The position numbers and the translations under genes are program-made. Of a stretch of DNA of 64,000 bases, positions 51,360-60,362 are shown piece after piece. The stretch is from NCBI GenBank assembly GCA_963377175.1, contig CAUJNA010000534.1:1-64000 (forward strand), given 5' to 3'. Source of the DNA: Effrenium voratum (Eukaryota; Sar; Dinophyceae; Suessiales; Symbiodiniaceae). The notes beneath the pieces were generated by a model. The model was not told where the DNA came from, made no database searches, and saw only the letters and a program-made list of their open reading frames with translations. Numbering within the stretch: position 1 is the stretch's first letter; each line of letters starts with the position of its first letter.

Positions 51360-51424
51360 TTCTATCCCCGGATTTTTTCCGGAATTTTCCGGGGGTGGCT
51401 CGCGCTCTCCCTATTCTGGCGCTC
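51360..51424 (+). repeat. Hairpin element 3
   Basis: CCCCGGATTTTTTCCGG and AATTTTCCGGGGGTGGC, with the CTCTCCCTATTCTGGCGC tail retained. It is diverged in the loop. Confidence 0.75.
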
Positions 51425-52305
51425 GTCCACCGCTCGTCTCGTGCTCGTCCAGTGCTCGTCTAGTGCTCCGTCTAGCGCTCGTCTAGTGCTCGTCTAGCGC
51501 TCTGTCTAGTGCTCGTCTAGTGCTCGCCTAGTGCCCGTCTAGTGCTCGACTAGTGCTCTGTCTAGTGTCTAGTTCTCGTCTAGTGCTCGTCCAGCGCTCG
51601 TCTAGTGCTCGTGCGGCGCTTGTCTAGCGCTCGTCCAGTTCTCGTCTAGTGCTCGTGCGGCGCTTGTCTAGCGCTCGCCCAGTGCTCGTCTAGCGCTCGT
51701 GCAGCGCTCGTCCAGTGCTCGTCTAGCGCTCGTCCAGCGCTCGTCTAGCGCTCGTGCGGCGCTTGTCTAGTGCTCGTGCGGCGCTTGTCTAGCGCTCGCC
51801 CAGCGCTCGTCTAGCGCTCGTACAGCGCTCGTCCAGTGCTCGTCTAGCGCTCGTCCAGCACTCGTCTAGCGCTCGTCTAGCGCGCGTCTCGTGCTCGTCT
51901 AGTGCGCGCCGTCCAGCGCTCGTCCAATGCTTGTCTAGTCTAGTGCTCGGCTCGTCCAGCGCTCGTCCAGCGCTCGTCCAGGGCTTGTCTAGTGCTCGTC
52001 TAGTGCTCGTCTAGCGCTCGTCTAGCACTCATCTGGTGCTTGTCTGGCGCTTGTCTCGCGCTCATCTAGTGCTCGTCTAGTGCTCGTCCAGCGCTCGTCT
52101 AGTGCTCCGTCTAGCGCTTGTCGAGCGCTCGTCCAGCGCTCGTCCAGCGCTAGTGATCGTCTAGCGCTCGTCTAGTTCTCGTCTAGTGCTCCGTCGTCTG
52201 GCGCTCGTCCAGCGCCCGTCTGGCGCTCGTCTAGTGCTCGCCGAGCGCTCGTCTAGTGGTCGTCTAGCGCTCGTCCAGCGCTCGTCTGGTGCTCTGTCTA
52301 GTGCC

Positions 52306-52373
52306 CTTCTATGCATGGAAAATTTCCAGAAATTTCCGCGGTGGGTCGCGCTCTCCCCATTCCGGCGCTCGTC
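52306..52373 (+). repeat. Hairpin element 4
   Basis: The left arm is degenerate (GCATGGAAAATTTCC) and the right arm reads AAATTTCCGCGGTGGG. The CTCTCCCCATTCCGGCGC tail is intact. Confidence 0.75.
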
Positions 52374-52843
52374 CAGTGCTCGTCTAGCGCTTGTCTAGCG
52401 CTCGTCCAGCGCTCATCTCGTGCTCGTCTAGTGTGCTCGTCCAGCGCTCGTCTAGTGCTCTGTCTAGTGTCTAGTACTCGTCTAGCGCTCGTCCAGTGCG
52501 CATCTAGTGTTCTGCTTAGCGCTCGTCTAGTGCTCTATGTAGCGCTCGTCTAGCGCTCGTCTAGTGCTCGTCTAGTGCTCGTCCAGCGCTCGTCTAGCGC
52601 TCCGTCTAGTGCTTGTCTAGTGCTCGTCTAGCGCCCGTCTAGCGCTCGTCTTGTGCACTGTCTAGTGTCTAGTTCTCGTCTAGCGCTCGTCTAGCGCTCG
52701 TCTAGTGCCCGTCTAGCGCTCGTCCAGCGCTCGTCTAGTGCTCCTCTTAGTGCCTGTCTAGTGCTCGTTTAGTGCTCGTCCAGTGCTCGTCTAGCGCTCG
52801 TGCAGCGTCCAGCGCTCGTCTGGTTCTCTGTCTAGTGCTCTTC

Positions 52844-52908
52844 TATGCCCGGACATTTTCCAGAAATTTCCGGGGTGGCTCGCTCTCTCCCCATTCCGGC
52901 GCTCGTCC
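52844..52908 (+). repeat. Hairpin element 5
   Basis: GCCCGGACATTTTCCAG and AAATTTCCGGGGTGGC, with full tail. It is the forward copy nearest the strand switch. Confidence 0.78.
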
Positions 52909-52997
52909 CGCGCTCGTCCAGCGCTTGTCTAGCGCTCGTCCAGCGCTCGTCTAGCGCTCTGTCTAGTGCTCGTCCTCGTCTAGTGCTCCGTCTAGCA

Positions 52998-53385
52998 CTA
53001 AGACGAGCACTAGACGAACGCTAGACAAGCACTAGACGGAGCACTAGACGGGCGCTGGACGAGCACTAGACAGAGCACGAGCGCTCGTCTGACGGCGCTA
53101 GACAGAGCACTAGACAGAGCACCAGACGAGCACCGGACGAGCGCTAGACAAGCGCTAGATGAGCACGGGACGAGCGCCGGAATGGGGAGAGCACGAGCCA
53201 CCCGCGGAAATTTCTGGACAATTTCCGGGCAGAGAAGAGCGCACTAGACGGAGCGCTAGACGAGCACTGGACGAGCGCTAGACGAGCACTAGACGAGCGC
53301 TAGACAAAGCGCACTAGACGGAGCACTCGACGGAGCACTCGACGAGCACAGACGAGCATTGGACGGGCGCTAGACGAGCGCTACC
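52998..53385 (-). repeat. 11-bp tandem array, inverted orientation
   Basis: From about 52,998 the motif appears only as its reverse complement (AGACGAGCRCT). The two halves meet at CGTCTAGCACTAAGACGAGC, so the array is a large inverted repeat with a 390-bp right arm. The right arm includes a copy of the hairpin element in matching reversed orientation. Confidence 0.88.
53168..53238 (-). repeat. Hairpin element 6, inverted
   Basis: The block occurs as its reverse complement: GCGCCGGAATGGGGAGAGC, then CCACCCGCGGAAATTTC and CAATTTCCGGGC. This confirms that array and element were inverted together. Confidence 0.8.
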
Positions 53386-53389
53386 TGAA

Positions 53390-53500
53390 AGATCCTTTGA
53401 GTCTAAAAATAGCCTCGCGGAAATTTAGACTACAAAGCTGCGCCGAGTCTAAATTTGTAGTCTAAATAGCGCGTCTAAACTGCGAGTCTAAATCACGCAA
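53390..53500. repeat. GTCTAAAT-rich inverted repeat
   Basis: ATTTAGACTACAAA (53,423-53,436) and its reverse complement (53,454-53,467) form a 14-bp stem. GTCTAAA recurs five or more times. The motif resembles the GTCTAA/TTAGAC runs at the ends of the transposon at 55,928-63,091, so this may be the edge of an older related element. Confidence 0.5.
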
Positions 53501-54013
53501 ATGCATATAAACACCTTGTTGCACCACTTGTTTTTGCATAGAACAGCGCAGCAAGCGCGCCATTATTTGTGTTTCTCTCGTGTTGTTTATATGCGCAGCG
53601 TGGCGGGAGGATGTGTGGCTGCGAAGCCCTGAAGTGTGAGAGCTTGAGAAAATTGTCAGAGATTTTGCGACGCACACCCATTGTATATAGGAACCACGGC
53701 CCAAAGTTTAGAAAGCCCAGACACTGTTTTTGTCACAGGCCGCAAAGCAAGCAAGAGCTGCAAAGTACAAGCTGTCACAGAGGTACAAACTTGGGTGCAA
53801 CAGTTCTCTGCCTTTTTGTACACTTGCCCTGCGCGCAGCCGTTGGATTGCACACAGGACACTTGCGCCGCATGCATCTTTTGTACTGTGAGGCTTGTACT
53901 TGTGAACACGAACTCCAAGTTGTGTGCCACAAACGCCTGCGTGCTTGCCGCAGCTGCGTGGGTTTTTTCCATATATATACTTGTCCTCTACACGTACAAG
54001 CCTTTTCTGGGCC
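53500..54013. other. Unassigned, possibly intronic
   Basis: Several overlapping frames are open on both strands, none with a recognisable domain. One plus-strand frame (53,730-54,017) has a Cys/His-rich run (CEACTCEHE, CRSC), but the same DNA is open on the other strand, so I do not call a gene. Confidence 0.5.
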
Positions 54014-54444
54014 ATGAACACGTGTGCGGATGAAGCGTGCGCCGTCGCCCTGGCCTTGAAGGCGTCTCGCCCGGACAAGGACGAGCAACGGCGGCTTGGC
54101 GGTGGCGAGGTGGAGCTGGTGAGAAACTGCGTGCAGTACTACCTGGGAAGCCCCACGAAGTTCTGGCTTGGTTTGCAAACTGCTTGCTGCGCATCCGATG
54201 CAATTTGGAGAGGCAGTTCGTTGACCCGGACGCAACCTTGTTGCCATCTACGTTGCCAGCAGCTACTGAGTGCGCGGCTCCTGTGCATCCGGACCTGGAT
54301 GTACTTGTTTGGGAGCTGGAGGATGCTGCCAAATTTCTTTCTGAGACCAAAGAGTTTCACGCGGCGCACTGGCATTGGTTGGGATCTTTGTTCGGGGAAA
54401 GCCTGGCAGTTTTGAAGTTGGAACAAAGCCGCCAGTTGATTTAA
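54014..54444 (+). CDS. Unrecognised small protein, apparent frameshift
   Basis: The frame from ATG 54,014 (MNTCADEACAV...) reads like protein up to about GSPTKFW near 54,170. The protein-like reading then continues in the next frame (FANCLLRIRCNLERQF, later HPDLDVLVWELEDAAKFL) to the stop at 54,442-54,444. A single missing base near 54,165-54,185 would join them into about 143 residues. I see helical, acidic/hydrophobic patterning, no signal peptide, no membrane segment and no family I know. It sits upstream of two other exons on the same strand and could be a first exon of the same gene. The frameshift may be real decay or a sequencing error. Confidence 0.42.
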
Positions 54445-54862
54445 GTTTGCGCTCAAGGATGTCCATTTTGTGACATCGGCTGCGTTCGACGGCTTGTTTG
54501 TGCGAGAAAAGTTTGTACACCTTGTGTGGGCGGACCCATCACGATACGCAGACCCATTGCTTGTACCATGCGTGCCCATCACACATGTGTGGATAGAGCG
54601 CGCAGGCCTTCCGCAATAATTGTACTATATACATTGTATTGCGCAGGCGCTTCGCAGGCCCCTTTGGCTAGGCCCCTTTGGTTGTGTTGCGTAGCCTTCC
54701 GCTTGCTCGGTTGCCACTCTGTATTAAATACTGGCGCTTGTATTTACTGTGCGCAGGCCTTCCACACACATTTTTGTCAGCTTTGCAAGTGTGATGAAAT
54801 TTTGTTTTATTCCGGGAGCTCCTTTTTCGAACTTTTTCGGATTGGTGCAAGATACCTGTGCT
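54445..54862. other. Spacer with repeated GCGCAGGC motifs
   Basis: GCGCAGGCCTTCC occurs at about 54,599 and 54,752, and GCGCAGGCGCTTCGCAGGCC between them. TTGTACTATATA-like motifs appear here and again at about 55,246 and 55,275. The stretch looks like intron or intergenic DNA; no gene is seen. Confidence 0.45.
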
Positions 54863-55168
54863 ATGGCGCGTGACCAGTTCGCCGCAACGCGCACCTTGCT
54901 GGAGGCTTTCGAGGCGCAGGTCATGGATCGCTTTGAGGAAATCCAGGAGAGTCTCGACGGCCTGAGTCAACAACTCACCTACCTGGAGTTCGTCTACCGC
55001 TGTTATCGTACACAGCCCGAGGCGATCAGCGGTGAGAAGGGCTCGAAGGGCGAGAAGGGCGAGAAGGGCGAGAAGGGCGAGAAGGGCAAGAAGGGCGAGA
55101 AGGGCGAGAAGGGCAAGAAGGGCTCGAAACCCAGGAAGGGTAAAGGCAAAGGCCTTGTTCGCAGATGA
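54863..55168 (+). CDS. Small helical protein with collagen-like GEK tail
   Basis: 101 residues from ATG 54,863. The first ~55 residues are strongly helical and coiled-coil-like (QFAATRTLLEAFEAQVMDRF, then EEIQESLDGLSQQL). From residue ~57 the chain is Gly-Glu-Lys/Gly-Lys-Lys/Gly-Ser-Lys triplets, about eleven in a row, encoded by a 9-bp GAGAAGGGC repeat (55,031-55,127), then a basic KPRKGKGKG end. The Gly-X-Y pattern is formally collagen-like but lacks proline at X and Y, so it is more likely a flexible, highly charged tail. I do not recognise the family. The stop at 55,166 could be bypassed by a splice donor at AAG-GGTAAAG (~55,138). I chose the start because the upstream sequence in frame looks non-coding. 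Confidence 0.5.
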   Translation: MARDQFAATRTLLEAFEAQVMDRFEEIQESLDGLSQQLTYLEFVYRCYRTQPEAISGEKGSKGEKGEKGEKGEKGKKGEKGEKGKKGSKPRKGKGKGLVRR

Positions 55169-55552
55169 TCTTTGGCGAGGCTGTACAAAACTGTGCGACG
55201 CTTGTTGTCACTTGACTTGGGGCTGCTTGTGCTGGCGCAAGTGGTTGTACTATATATAAGCACAGGCTTGGATTGTACTATACACACATGCGCGCGCAGG
55301 GTTCCATGGTTCCGCCGCTGCATGCAAGGGTGGAGACGGCCGGTGTGTTCTATTAAAATGTGTATAGAACTTGGGAAGGCATGGTAGGCTCTGATTCCAC
55401 AAGGGTAGAGTTGAGCGTTGTGTTCCATCACACAAGGTTTGGTTGCACATGCGCTGTTGGGTTGATTCGGATATCATGCCCCTGTGACCGCAGTGCTACG
55501 AAGAACGAACGATAGCGTGTGAGGGTTCTTCACAGTTCTGTGGTTTCTATAG
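55169..55552. other. Spacer or intron before the interrupted gene
   Basis: No gene is seen. It contains GTTGTACTATATATAAGC and a second TTGTACTATA copy, and ends in TTTCTATAG-G (55,545-55,553), a good 3' splice site in front of the next exon. Confidence 0.5.
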
Positions 55553-55927
55553 GTGCTGCACGCAACATGGCAGCCCTTCAGACGCTCATGGAGGGCGAGG
55601 ATTCAAAGAAGGTGAAGGACATGCGTCTAGGCTTGTGGCTGACCCTCGAGTCAGCGTTGGTCAGCTGGCCGACTGCCTGCGCGGCTACCTCGCCTTCAAA
55701 AATTCTAAGGATGCCTTCAGCTTGGTCAGTCCAGTTGGCGTCACTCAGGTTTCGTGGAAGAGCAGGCCTGACCCAAACTGGCTAGTAAAGCTTGCTGGAT
55801 TGCATTTCGACCTGCTTGGACTCCACCCAAACACTAAGGTGGCAGGGAAGAAGATGAGGCGTGCGATTTTGACCCTCATCGAATCCGGTGAAGTTGTGAA
55901 CTCGACGACCAAGACGGTGTCTGATTT
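55553..55927 (+). pseudogene. Interrupted dinoflagellate gene, left part
   Basis: An exon begins after the AG at 55,551-55,552 and contains MAALQTLMEGEDSKKVKDMR from ATG 55,567. Near 55,635 the frame shifts by one missing base. The rest reads VADPRVSVGQLADCLRGYL ... SWKSRPDPNWLVKLAGLHF ... GEVVNSTTKTVSDF. This ~100-residue domain is clearly homologous to the one at 57,425-57,751 (shared ADP-V-V, VSWKS, GKK, GE-VN-T-K). The frame reaches a stop at 55,938 only because the transposon starts at 55,928. The continuation of the gene is at 63,092. Function unknown; the C-terminal modules are typical of dinoflagellate multi-copy proteins. Confidence 0.72.
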
Positions 55928-55947
55928 CCCAATAGACTAGATTAGAC
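55928..55947 (+). repeat. Left terminal inverted repeat
   Basis: CCCAATAGACTAGATTAGAC. It pairs with the right end at 63,072-63,091, with mismatches only at positions 11 and 19. Confidence 0.82.
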
Positions 55948-56160
55948 TATTTTCTGTCTAATAGTTAAATCTTATTTTTCTGACTATTAGTTAAATCCAT
56001 TTAGTTTAAATTCTTGTTTTTAGACAAACGTGATTCTAACTAATATACACATCGATTCTGACTAATAGTTTATTTTTCCGGGCACAAAAAATCTGACTAA
56101 TAGTCAGCCCGGAATTCTAACTAATAGTCAGGGAAAATCTGACTAATAGTTAGAATTTGT
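55948..56160 (+). repeat. Left subterminal palindromic motif cluster
   Basis: AT-rich DNA with repeated 15-bp near-palindromes: CTGACTAATAGTCAG (56,093-56,107), CTAACTAATAGTCAG (56,117-56,131) and CTGACTAATAGTTAG (56,139-56,153). Their starts are 22-24 bp apart, about two helical turns, which would suit cooperative transposase binding. Confidence 0.75.
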
Positions 56161-56305
56161 GTTGCTTTTGGGGTCGAAGTTTGGTCGAAACTTCGACGAA
56201 ACTTCGACCCACACCATGTACACACATTTCAAACTGCGACCAAACTGCGACCCCCCCAAAAACACATATTTAAAACTGCGACCAAACTGCGACCCCCCCA
56301 GAAAC
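56160..56305 (+). repeat. Left subterminal CAAACTGCGAC tandem repeat
   Basis: A 42-bp unit containing AAACTGCGACCAAACTGCGA and a C run occurs at 56,231 and 56,273, preceded by a diverged GTCGAAGTTTGGTCGAAAC block. The exact reverse complement is found near the right end of the element. Confidence 0.8.
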
Positions 56306-56690
56306 ACATATTTCAACCAAACTTTCACTCCCAAGTTCAACCTGTTTTGAGAGCCGGCTTTCACGCGCAACAGCCTTCTTGGCTTGTTCTTGGTGCGTGT
56401 CTTTCTTTCACGCTCGAATTTGGCCGCAGGGCGCCTTGTGTGCAGACTTTTGCGAAGCGCGTCGTCAAGCCGCAGTCTCTGCAAGAGCTTCTTTCATCAC
56501 ACAAGGCGCTACATTTCTGTGAGCGCTTTCACGTTTCCTTGCTTCACGCACTGTCACGCGGGCGTCTGTTTGTGCGCACGTGTGCATGTTTTGTGCACTA
56601 TACCCGTTTACGTGACACAGCGAGGGAACACACCTTTCACGAAAAAAACATCTCAAGAGACCACACTGTGGGGCAGAACAATTGCGAGAT
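56306..56690. other. Element-internal sequence, no clear gene
   Basis: A frame is open from 56,347 to 56,757 on the plus strand, but it ends inside a minisatellite and shows no recognisable pattern; a minus-strand frame overlaps it. I treat it as 5' noncoding DNA of the element. Confidence 0.45.
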
Positions 56691-57175
56691 ACCACTTGGC
56701 TTTGAGGGGCAAACTGTCAAACACAACCTTCGGGGAAAACTGTTTCGGGTCGTTTGATGGACACATGTGAGTTTATATTGTTGAGAAACAGCTGGAAGAA
56801 TTGCGAAAGACCACTTTGAGAGACAAACATTTGGAGGGACTGCCACCACGAGAAAATTTATATTGAAGGGAACCAGTTTTGTGAAAGCCCCCTTTGAGGG
56901 ACAACTGCGGGAGACCACACTTTGAGGGGAAAATGTGAGAGACACCACACTTTGAGGGACAGCTGTGAGACACCATGCTTCAAGGGGCAACTGTGAGAAA
57001 CCACATTTTGAGGGGCAGCTGTGACAGATCACTTTGAGGGACAACTGTGAGACCACACTTTGAGGGGCAACTGCGAGAGAGGGACCACACTTTGAGGGAC
57101 AACGATGAGAGACCACTTTGAGGGACAACTGTGAGAGACCACAGCTCGAGGGGCAACTTGAGAGCCTTGCGCAAA
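56690..57175 (+). repeat. Minisatellite TTTGAGGGRCAACTGTGAGAGACC
   Basis: About twelve imperfect units of 25-40 bp built from ACTTTGAGGGACAACTGTGA and GAGACCAC. The minus strand is open through most of it with Cys/Pro/Ser-rich repeats, which I take as an artefact. Confidence 0.8.
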
Positions 57176-57388
57176 AGGTTCGCACGGACATGTGGGAGAG
57201 GCAGGGTCAAAGCATGTGTTTGCTCACCAAAAAAGGTTCCCTTGTAGAGGCGCGGGCTTTACGTCAGAAAAGAACATGTCACAATGTGTGTTTTTGGAAA
57301 AGAGAGGGCCCTTTTAGTAGAGATGCATTGTATTATGTGGCCTCGCGGCTTTTCCAACCTCCGTTCACCCGCAGTTTTCTGTTCACAG

Positions 57389-57751
57389 GTAGTTGGTGTG
57401 ACAGCCTGTGGGTTTCACACAAGCATGCTCGTAGCCAAAGCCCGCTTGATTGCTGACCCATCAGTTGGCGTCAGTGACCTGATGGAACCCCTGATGAAGC
57501 TGATCAAGGAGAAGAGCGAAAAGAATATCTTCAAGCTGATCAGCCCGCCCGCCAATGTTTCATGGAAGTCAGCGACGCCAGTGGCTTGGATGGCTTCTTT
57601 GGCACCCCTCTTCAAAGAGTACATCAAAATTGCTCCCAACAGCATCATCTCCGGCAAGAAGCACAAGCTAGGCGTCACTCGCTTAGAGGAGGGTGAAAAA
57701 GTGAACTTCACTCGCAAAGCAACGGTCGACTTTGTCGACTGGGTTACCTGA
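57389..57751 (+). CDS. Transposon ORF1, paralogue of the interrupted gene
   Basis: The exon begins after TTTTCTGTTCACAG (AG at 57,387-57,388); the first ATG in frame is 57,425, giving 108 residues to the stop at 57,749. It reads MLVAKARLIADPSVGVSDL ... ANVSWKSATPVAWMASLAP ... GKKHKLGVTRLEEGEKVNF ... DFVDWVT. It aligns along its length with the interrupted gene: ADPSVGV/ADPRVSV, VSWKS/VSWKS, GEKVNFTRK/GEVVNSTTK, and DFVDWV with the sequence that straddles the insertion (DLADYI). No catalytic motif is seen. The mixed helical and polar pattern fits a small DNA- or protein-binding domain, but this is a guess. A downstream exon may exist, since the host paralogue continues for 150+ residues. Confidence 0.68.
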   Translation, partial: VVGVTACGFHTSMLVAKARLIADPSVGVSDLMEPLMKLIKEKSEKNIFKLISPPANVSWKSATPVAWMASLAPLFKEYIKIAPNSIISGKKHKLGVTRLEEGEKVNFTRKATVDFVDWVT

Positions 57752-58195
57752 AGAGCATGCCTGGCCATTCAAAATGAACTGCCATGCGCTAGAAGAACTA
57801 GATGCTTCCTGCGGTCCCAGCTCAGCGCCCTTGCAGGCATCCTCACTACTACACAATGCAGGCGCAGGTGAGGCTTCCCTGTGCAAGTAAGCTTGTTCTT
57901 GAAGAGTATCAGCTTGTTCTTCCCTGGGCAACTCAGCTTGTTCTTGAAGAGTATCAGCTTGTTCTTCCCTGGGCAACTCAGCTTGTTCTGGAACAATTGT
58001 TGCAACAGATTCACTGCAGTTGCTGCCTTCGTCTGAAAAGATAGTCTTGTTGTCTTCATCTTCTACAGGCGGTTCTTCTTCTACATCGTCAGCTGCTTGT
58101 ATCCCAGCGCGTAGAAGTGCGTCAAGATACCAACGGCGTCTCATAGCTTCAAGGAATGCGCTGGTGATCAAGTGTAACGCACTCACAAGCGACAT
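57683..58195 (-). CDS. Possible minus-strand acidic protein or exon
   Basis: 170 codons from ATG at 58,195. It starts MSLVSALHLITSAFLEAMRR, then has an acidic stretch (EEEPPVEDEDNK) and two copies of a 15-residue EQADTLQEQAELPRE repeat, encoded by an in-frame 45-bp duplication (about 57,890-57,985). The composition looks more protein-like on this strand than on the other, but the plus strand is also open across the repeat and the 3' end overlaps ORF1. It could be a separate antisense gene of the element or non-coding. Confidence 0.3.
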   Translation of the reverse strand: MSLVSALHLITSAFLEAMRRRWYLDALLRAGIQAADDVEEEPPVEDEDNKTIFSDEGSNCSESVATIVPEQAELPREEQADTLQEQAELPREEQADTLQEQAYLHREASPAPALCSSEDACKGAELGPQEASSSSSAWQFILNGQACSSGNPVDKVDRCFASEVHFFTLL

Positions 58196-58478
58196 GCTCC
58201 CGACATTGTTTCATGTAGGGTCTAGCCAATTTCTGAAGGCCAAACTATAATCGCACGTCTTGCCTGACATAATGGTTCGTGTTCAGAACACATGTGAATT
58301 TCAAACAAAAAGGTGTGCTCGAAACTGTGAGGGTGGGATGTGTTTCCAGGGCAGCGGCCGCCCTTCCCCTTGAACCATGAGAGGTGTGTCACACATTGAG
58401 TTGCTTTGCCTCTGCCTGCCTTGTTCAGCATCCAGCCGCTGTGCAAGAAACAGCACATTGCCAATTCCCCGCTTGGCC

Positions 58479-59152
58479 ATGCCAGCTATGAAGAGGCCTG
58501 CGGCCAGCGAGGCTACGTCTGGTGCGCCCACGAAAAAGCCAGCTGCGAACAAGCTGACCATCAATGCCATGGTGGATGACATCAAGACGGCTGCTTCGTC
58601 CAAGGATGATGAGGAAGAGAACCAATTGCGCGACAAAGGAAAAGCCGAGAAATTCGGCAAATTAATGAAGGCTGGGGCATTGCCGCTAGCTGTGGTTCAC
58701 ATGTGGCAAATCGAGTCCAAGAAAGCGCAGAGCCAACGGCAGTTCCAAACGAATCTGATCAATGGACTGTTCAACAAGCAAACTGATGGATCCTACAAGA
58801 TGAACACGGAGTCTCACCAGTTCAAAGAGTACCAGAAGATCTACGTCCAACACGTCGCCAAGGACAAGAAGAAGGGAATGCCGCGGGGGATCATGTTGGC
58901 TTCCGTTTTCCATGGCGACTCCAGGGCCATGGAGGCTAGCCTTGCTAAGGGCGAGTTGCAGTCGCACAAGGACGATGCGGGTATGGAGTACCTAAGCTTC
59001 CGTGAGCTGCAAACCGTGGAGGTCAAGACCAACGAACGTGGTGAAACAGTTGAGGGGTCCAAGAAGCTCAAAAGCCAGGAGGCCCACACGTTGGCGGGGC
59101 TCATGTCGAAGATGAAGTGGGAGTGGGTCTGCAAGAAGGCAGGGTCCGGGCG
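58479..59152 (+). CDS. Transposon ORF2, exon 1: MKRPAA-type protein
   Basis: From ATG 58,479 the protein starts MPAMKRPAASEATSGAPTKK, a basic Ala/Pro/Lys N-terminus common in dinoflagellate proteins. A conserved-looking domain follows: DKGKAEKFGKLMKAGALPLA, VVHMWQIE, RQFQTNLINGLFNKQTDGSY, then MPRGIMLASVFHGDSRAMEA and EYLSFRELQTVEVK. I recall close relatives only as multi-copy dinoflagellate proteins of unknown function. The last convincing codons are about KKAGSG (59,150); the frame stays open to 59,348, but composition changes to a GCTCTCAA repeat typical of this element's noncoding parts, so a splice donor near 59,140-59,156 is inferred. Likely nuclear, perhaps DNA-binding. Confidence 0.7.
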
Positions 59153-59527
59153 TTGCTCTCGGGGCTTGCCTTTTGTCACTATTTGTCACACTCAGGGTTT
59201 CTGTGTCGGTGCTGTCAGTCGCTTCGCTTATCAGATGACCCCAGGCTGGCCCCCCCCCAATCACTCTCAAAGTCGCATTGCTCTGAACGTGTTTTTGGCT
59301 CTCACAGTTTATCGTTTCTCTCAAAGTGTGTGGTCGCTCTCAAGGTGAGTCTTTGTGCTCTCAAGGCAACGCTCTCACAAGGAAAATGAATGGTTTACGC
59401 TGGTTGTGGGTACCTTGAGAGAAACAGTTTCCTGAAACAATTGGATGGGGGATAAACATTGCAAAGCTAGCATCCATTCGCCCTTTTCCAGTTTATTCTA
59501 CTCTGGACATTCCTTTGGAGAAGTAAA
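59153..59527. other. Probable ORF2 intron with CTCTCAAAG repeats
   Basis: No coding pattern is seen. CTCTCAAAGT, CTCTCACAG and CTCTCAAGG recur about eight times between 59,265 and 59,380; they are the reverse complement of the TTGAGAGA motif found elsewhere in the element. The donor is not obvious; the acceptor could be any of several AGs at 59,523-59,560. Confidence 0.5.
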
Positions 59528-59926
59528 GCTGCAACAACTGTGTCCCCACCAGCGCTGCAAGACTTGTGGGCTAAGGCTGATCAGACTCGGCTTGAACAGG
59601 ATGCTCATCTGCCTGAAGGGTTCCTCAAGACGCTGGGCAAGGCAGCCACGGCGTGCGACAAGTTGCTGAAAGAGGGCTTGAAGCTTTCCAAGGAAAGGGG
59701 CTTGGCGGAGAAGGAGGGAGCCCTCAAGGCTGCCTACGCCGACCTGACCAAGCACCAGAGCCAGATTGAACACGTCAAGACTTGGAAGGAACTCCCGAAC
59801 ACCGATGGCCCACTCACCAAAGGCGCCTTGGACAACTTCTTGCTTGACATTGCCCGGGACGTTGACAAGTACAACAGGGAGATCGAAAGCGTCAAGGGCA
59901 TCCTCAAGGCAAGGCGCAACTGAGGC
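59528..59926 (+). CDS. Transposon ORF2, exon 2: helical tail
   Basis: The open frame reads AATTVSPPALQDLWAKADQT ... HLPEGFLKTLGKAATACDKL ... KSKERG-like basic helix ... DNFLLDIARDVDKYNREIES ... ILKARRN and stops at 59,924-59,926. It is rich in Lys, Glu, Leu and Ala with regular hydrophobic spacing, so probably a long coiled coil or helical bundle. There is no good start codon, and it follows the MKRPAA exon on the same strand, so I read it as the C-terminus of the same protein (total near 350 residues). It could also be a separate gene. Confidence 0.6.
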
Positions 59927-60362
59927 CCTTGCTTCCGTTTTTGTGTTTTTGAAGCACCTTACGGGGCTCCACCTGGCCACAGCAGCTATAAGCGCAAGAA
60001 TATACTTCAGGCACACCCGTGAATGCGGCGCAAAACATTGCTGAGCCTCGAGAGGCACACGCGCTGTGGCCCTTTTGAGAGACAAACGCTTGGTAGCTGC
60101 GCACACCTTGAGAGACACCCTGAGAGATACCCTGAGAGACACCCTGAGAGACATATGCTGTTTCCTTGATGTTGCGTAGAACACTGCGACGCACAAAGTT
60201 CTTCATATACACACACAAAGGTAACCTTTGAGCGGAAAGGAGCAGGATTTGTCAATTGTTGCATGGGTTTGTCAATTGAGCAGAAAACGCTGATTTTACC
60301 ACGCTGAGCATTGTTTGAACATATAAACAAGACTTGCTTCACACTTTCACCCAGCCGCGCCA
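59927..60362. other. ORF2-ORF3 spacer with 12-bp repeats
   Basis: Four tandem copies of ACCYTGAGAGAY at 60,105-60,152, preceded by TTTTGAGAGACAAAC. No gene is seen. The GCGCCATGG context at 60,358-60,366 marks the start of ORF3. Confidence 0.7.

Larger units (their letters stand above)
50740..52997 (+). repeat. 11-bp tandem array, forward orientation
   Basis: Units of CTCGTCTAGYG with frequent single-base variants (CCGTCTAG, CGTCCAGC) repeat for about 2.2 kb. Short open frames such as those at 50,872 and 52,186 read Ser/Ala/Leu/Val repeats and are by-products of the 11-bp period, which cycles through all three frames. Confidence 0.9.

Noticed and set aside
50740..53385. CRISPR array
   Set aside because: The repeats are 11 bp, directly adjacent and without unique spacers, and the genome is eukaryotic.
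56637..57191. Minus-strand Ser/Cys/Pro-rich repeat protein
   Set aside because: It is the reverse translation of the TTTGAGGGACAACTGTGAGA minisatellite; the unit length is irregular and frames change.
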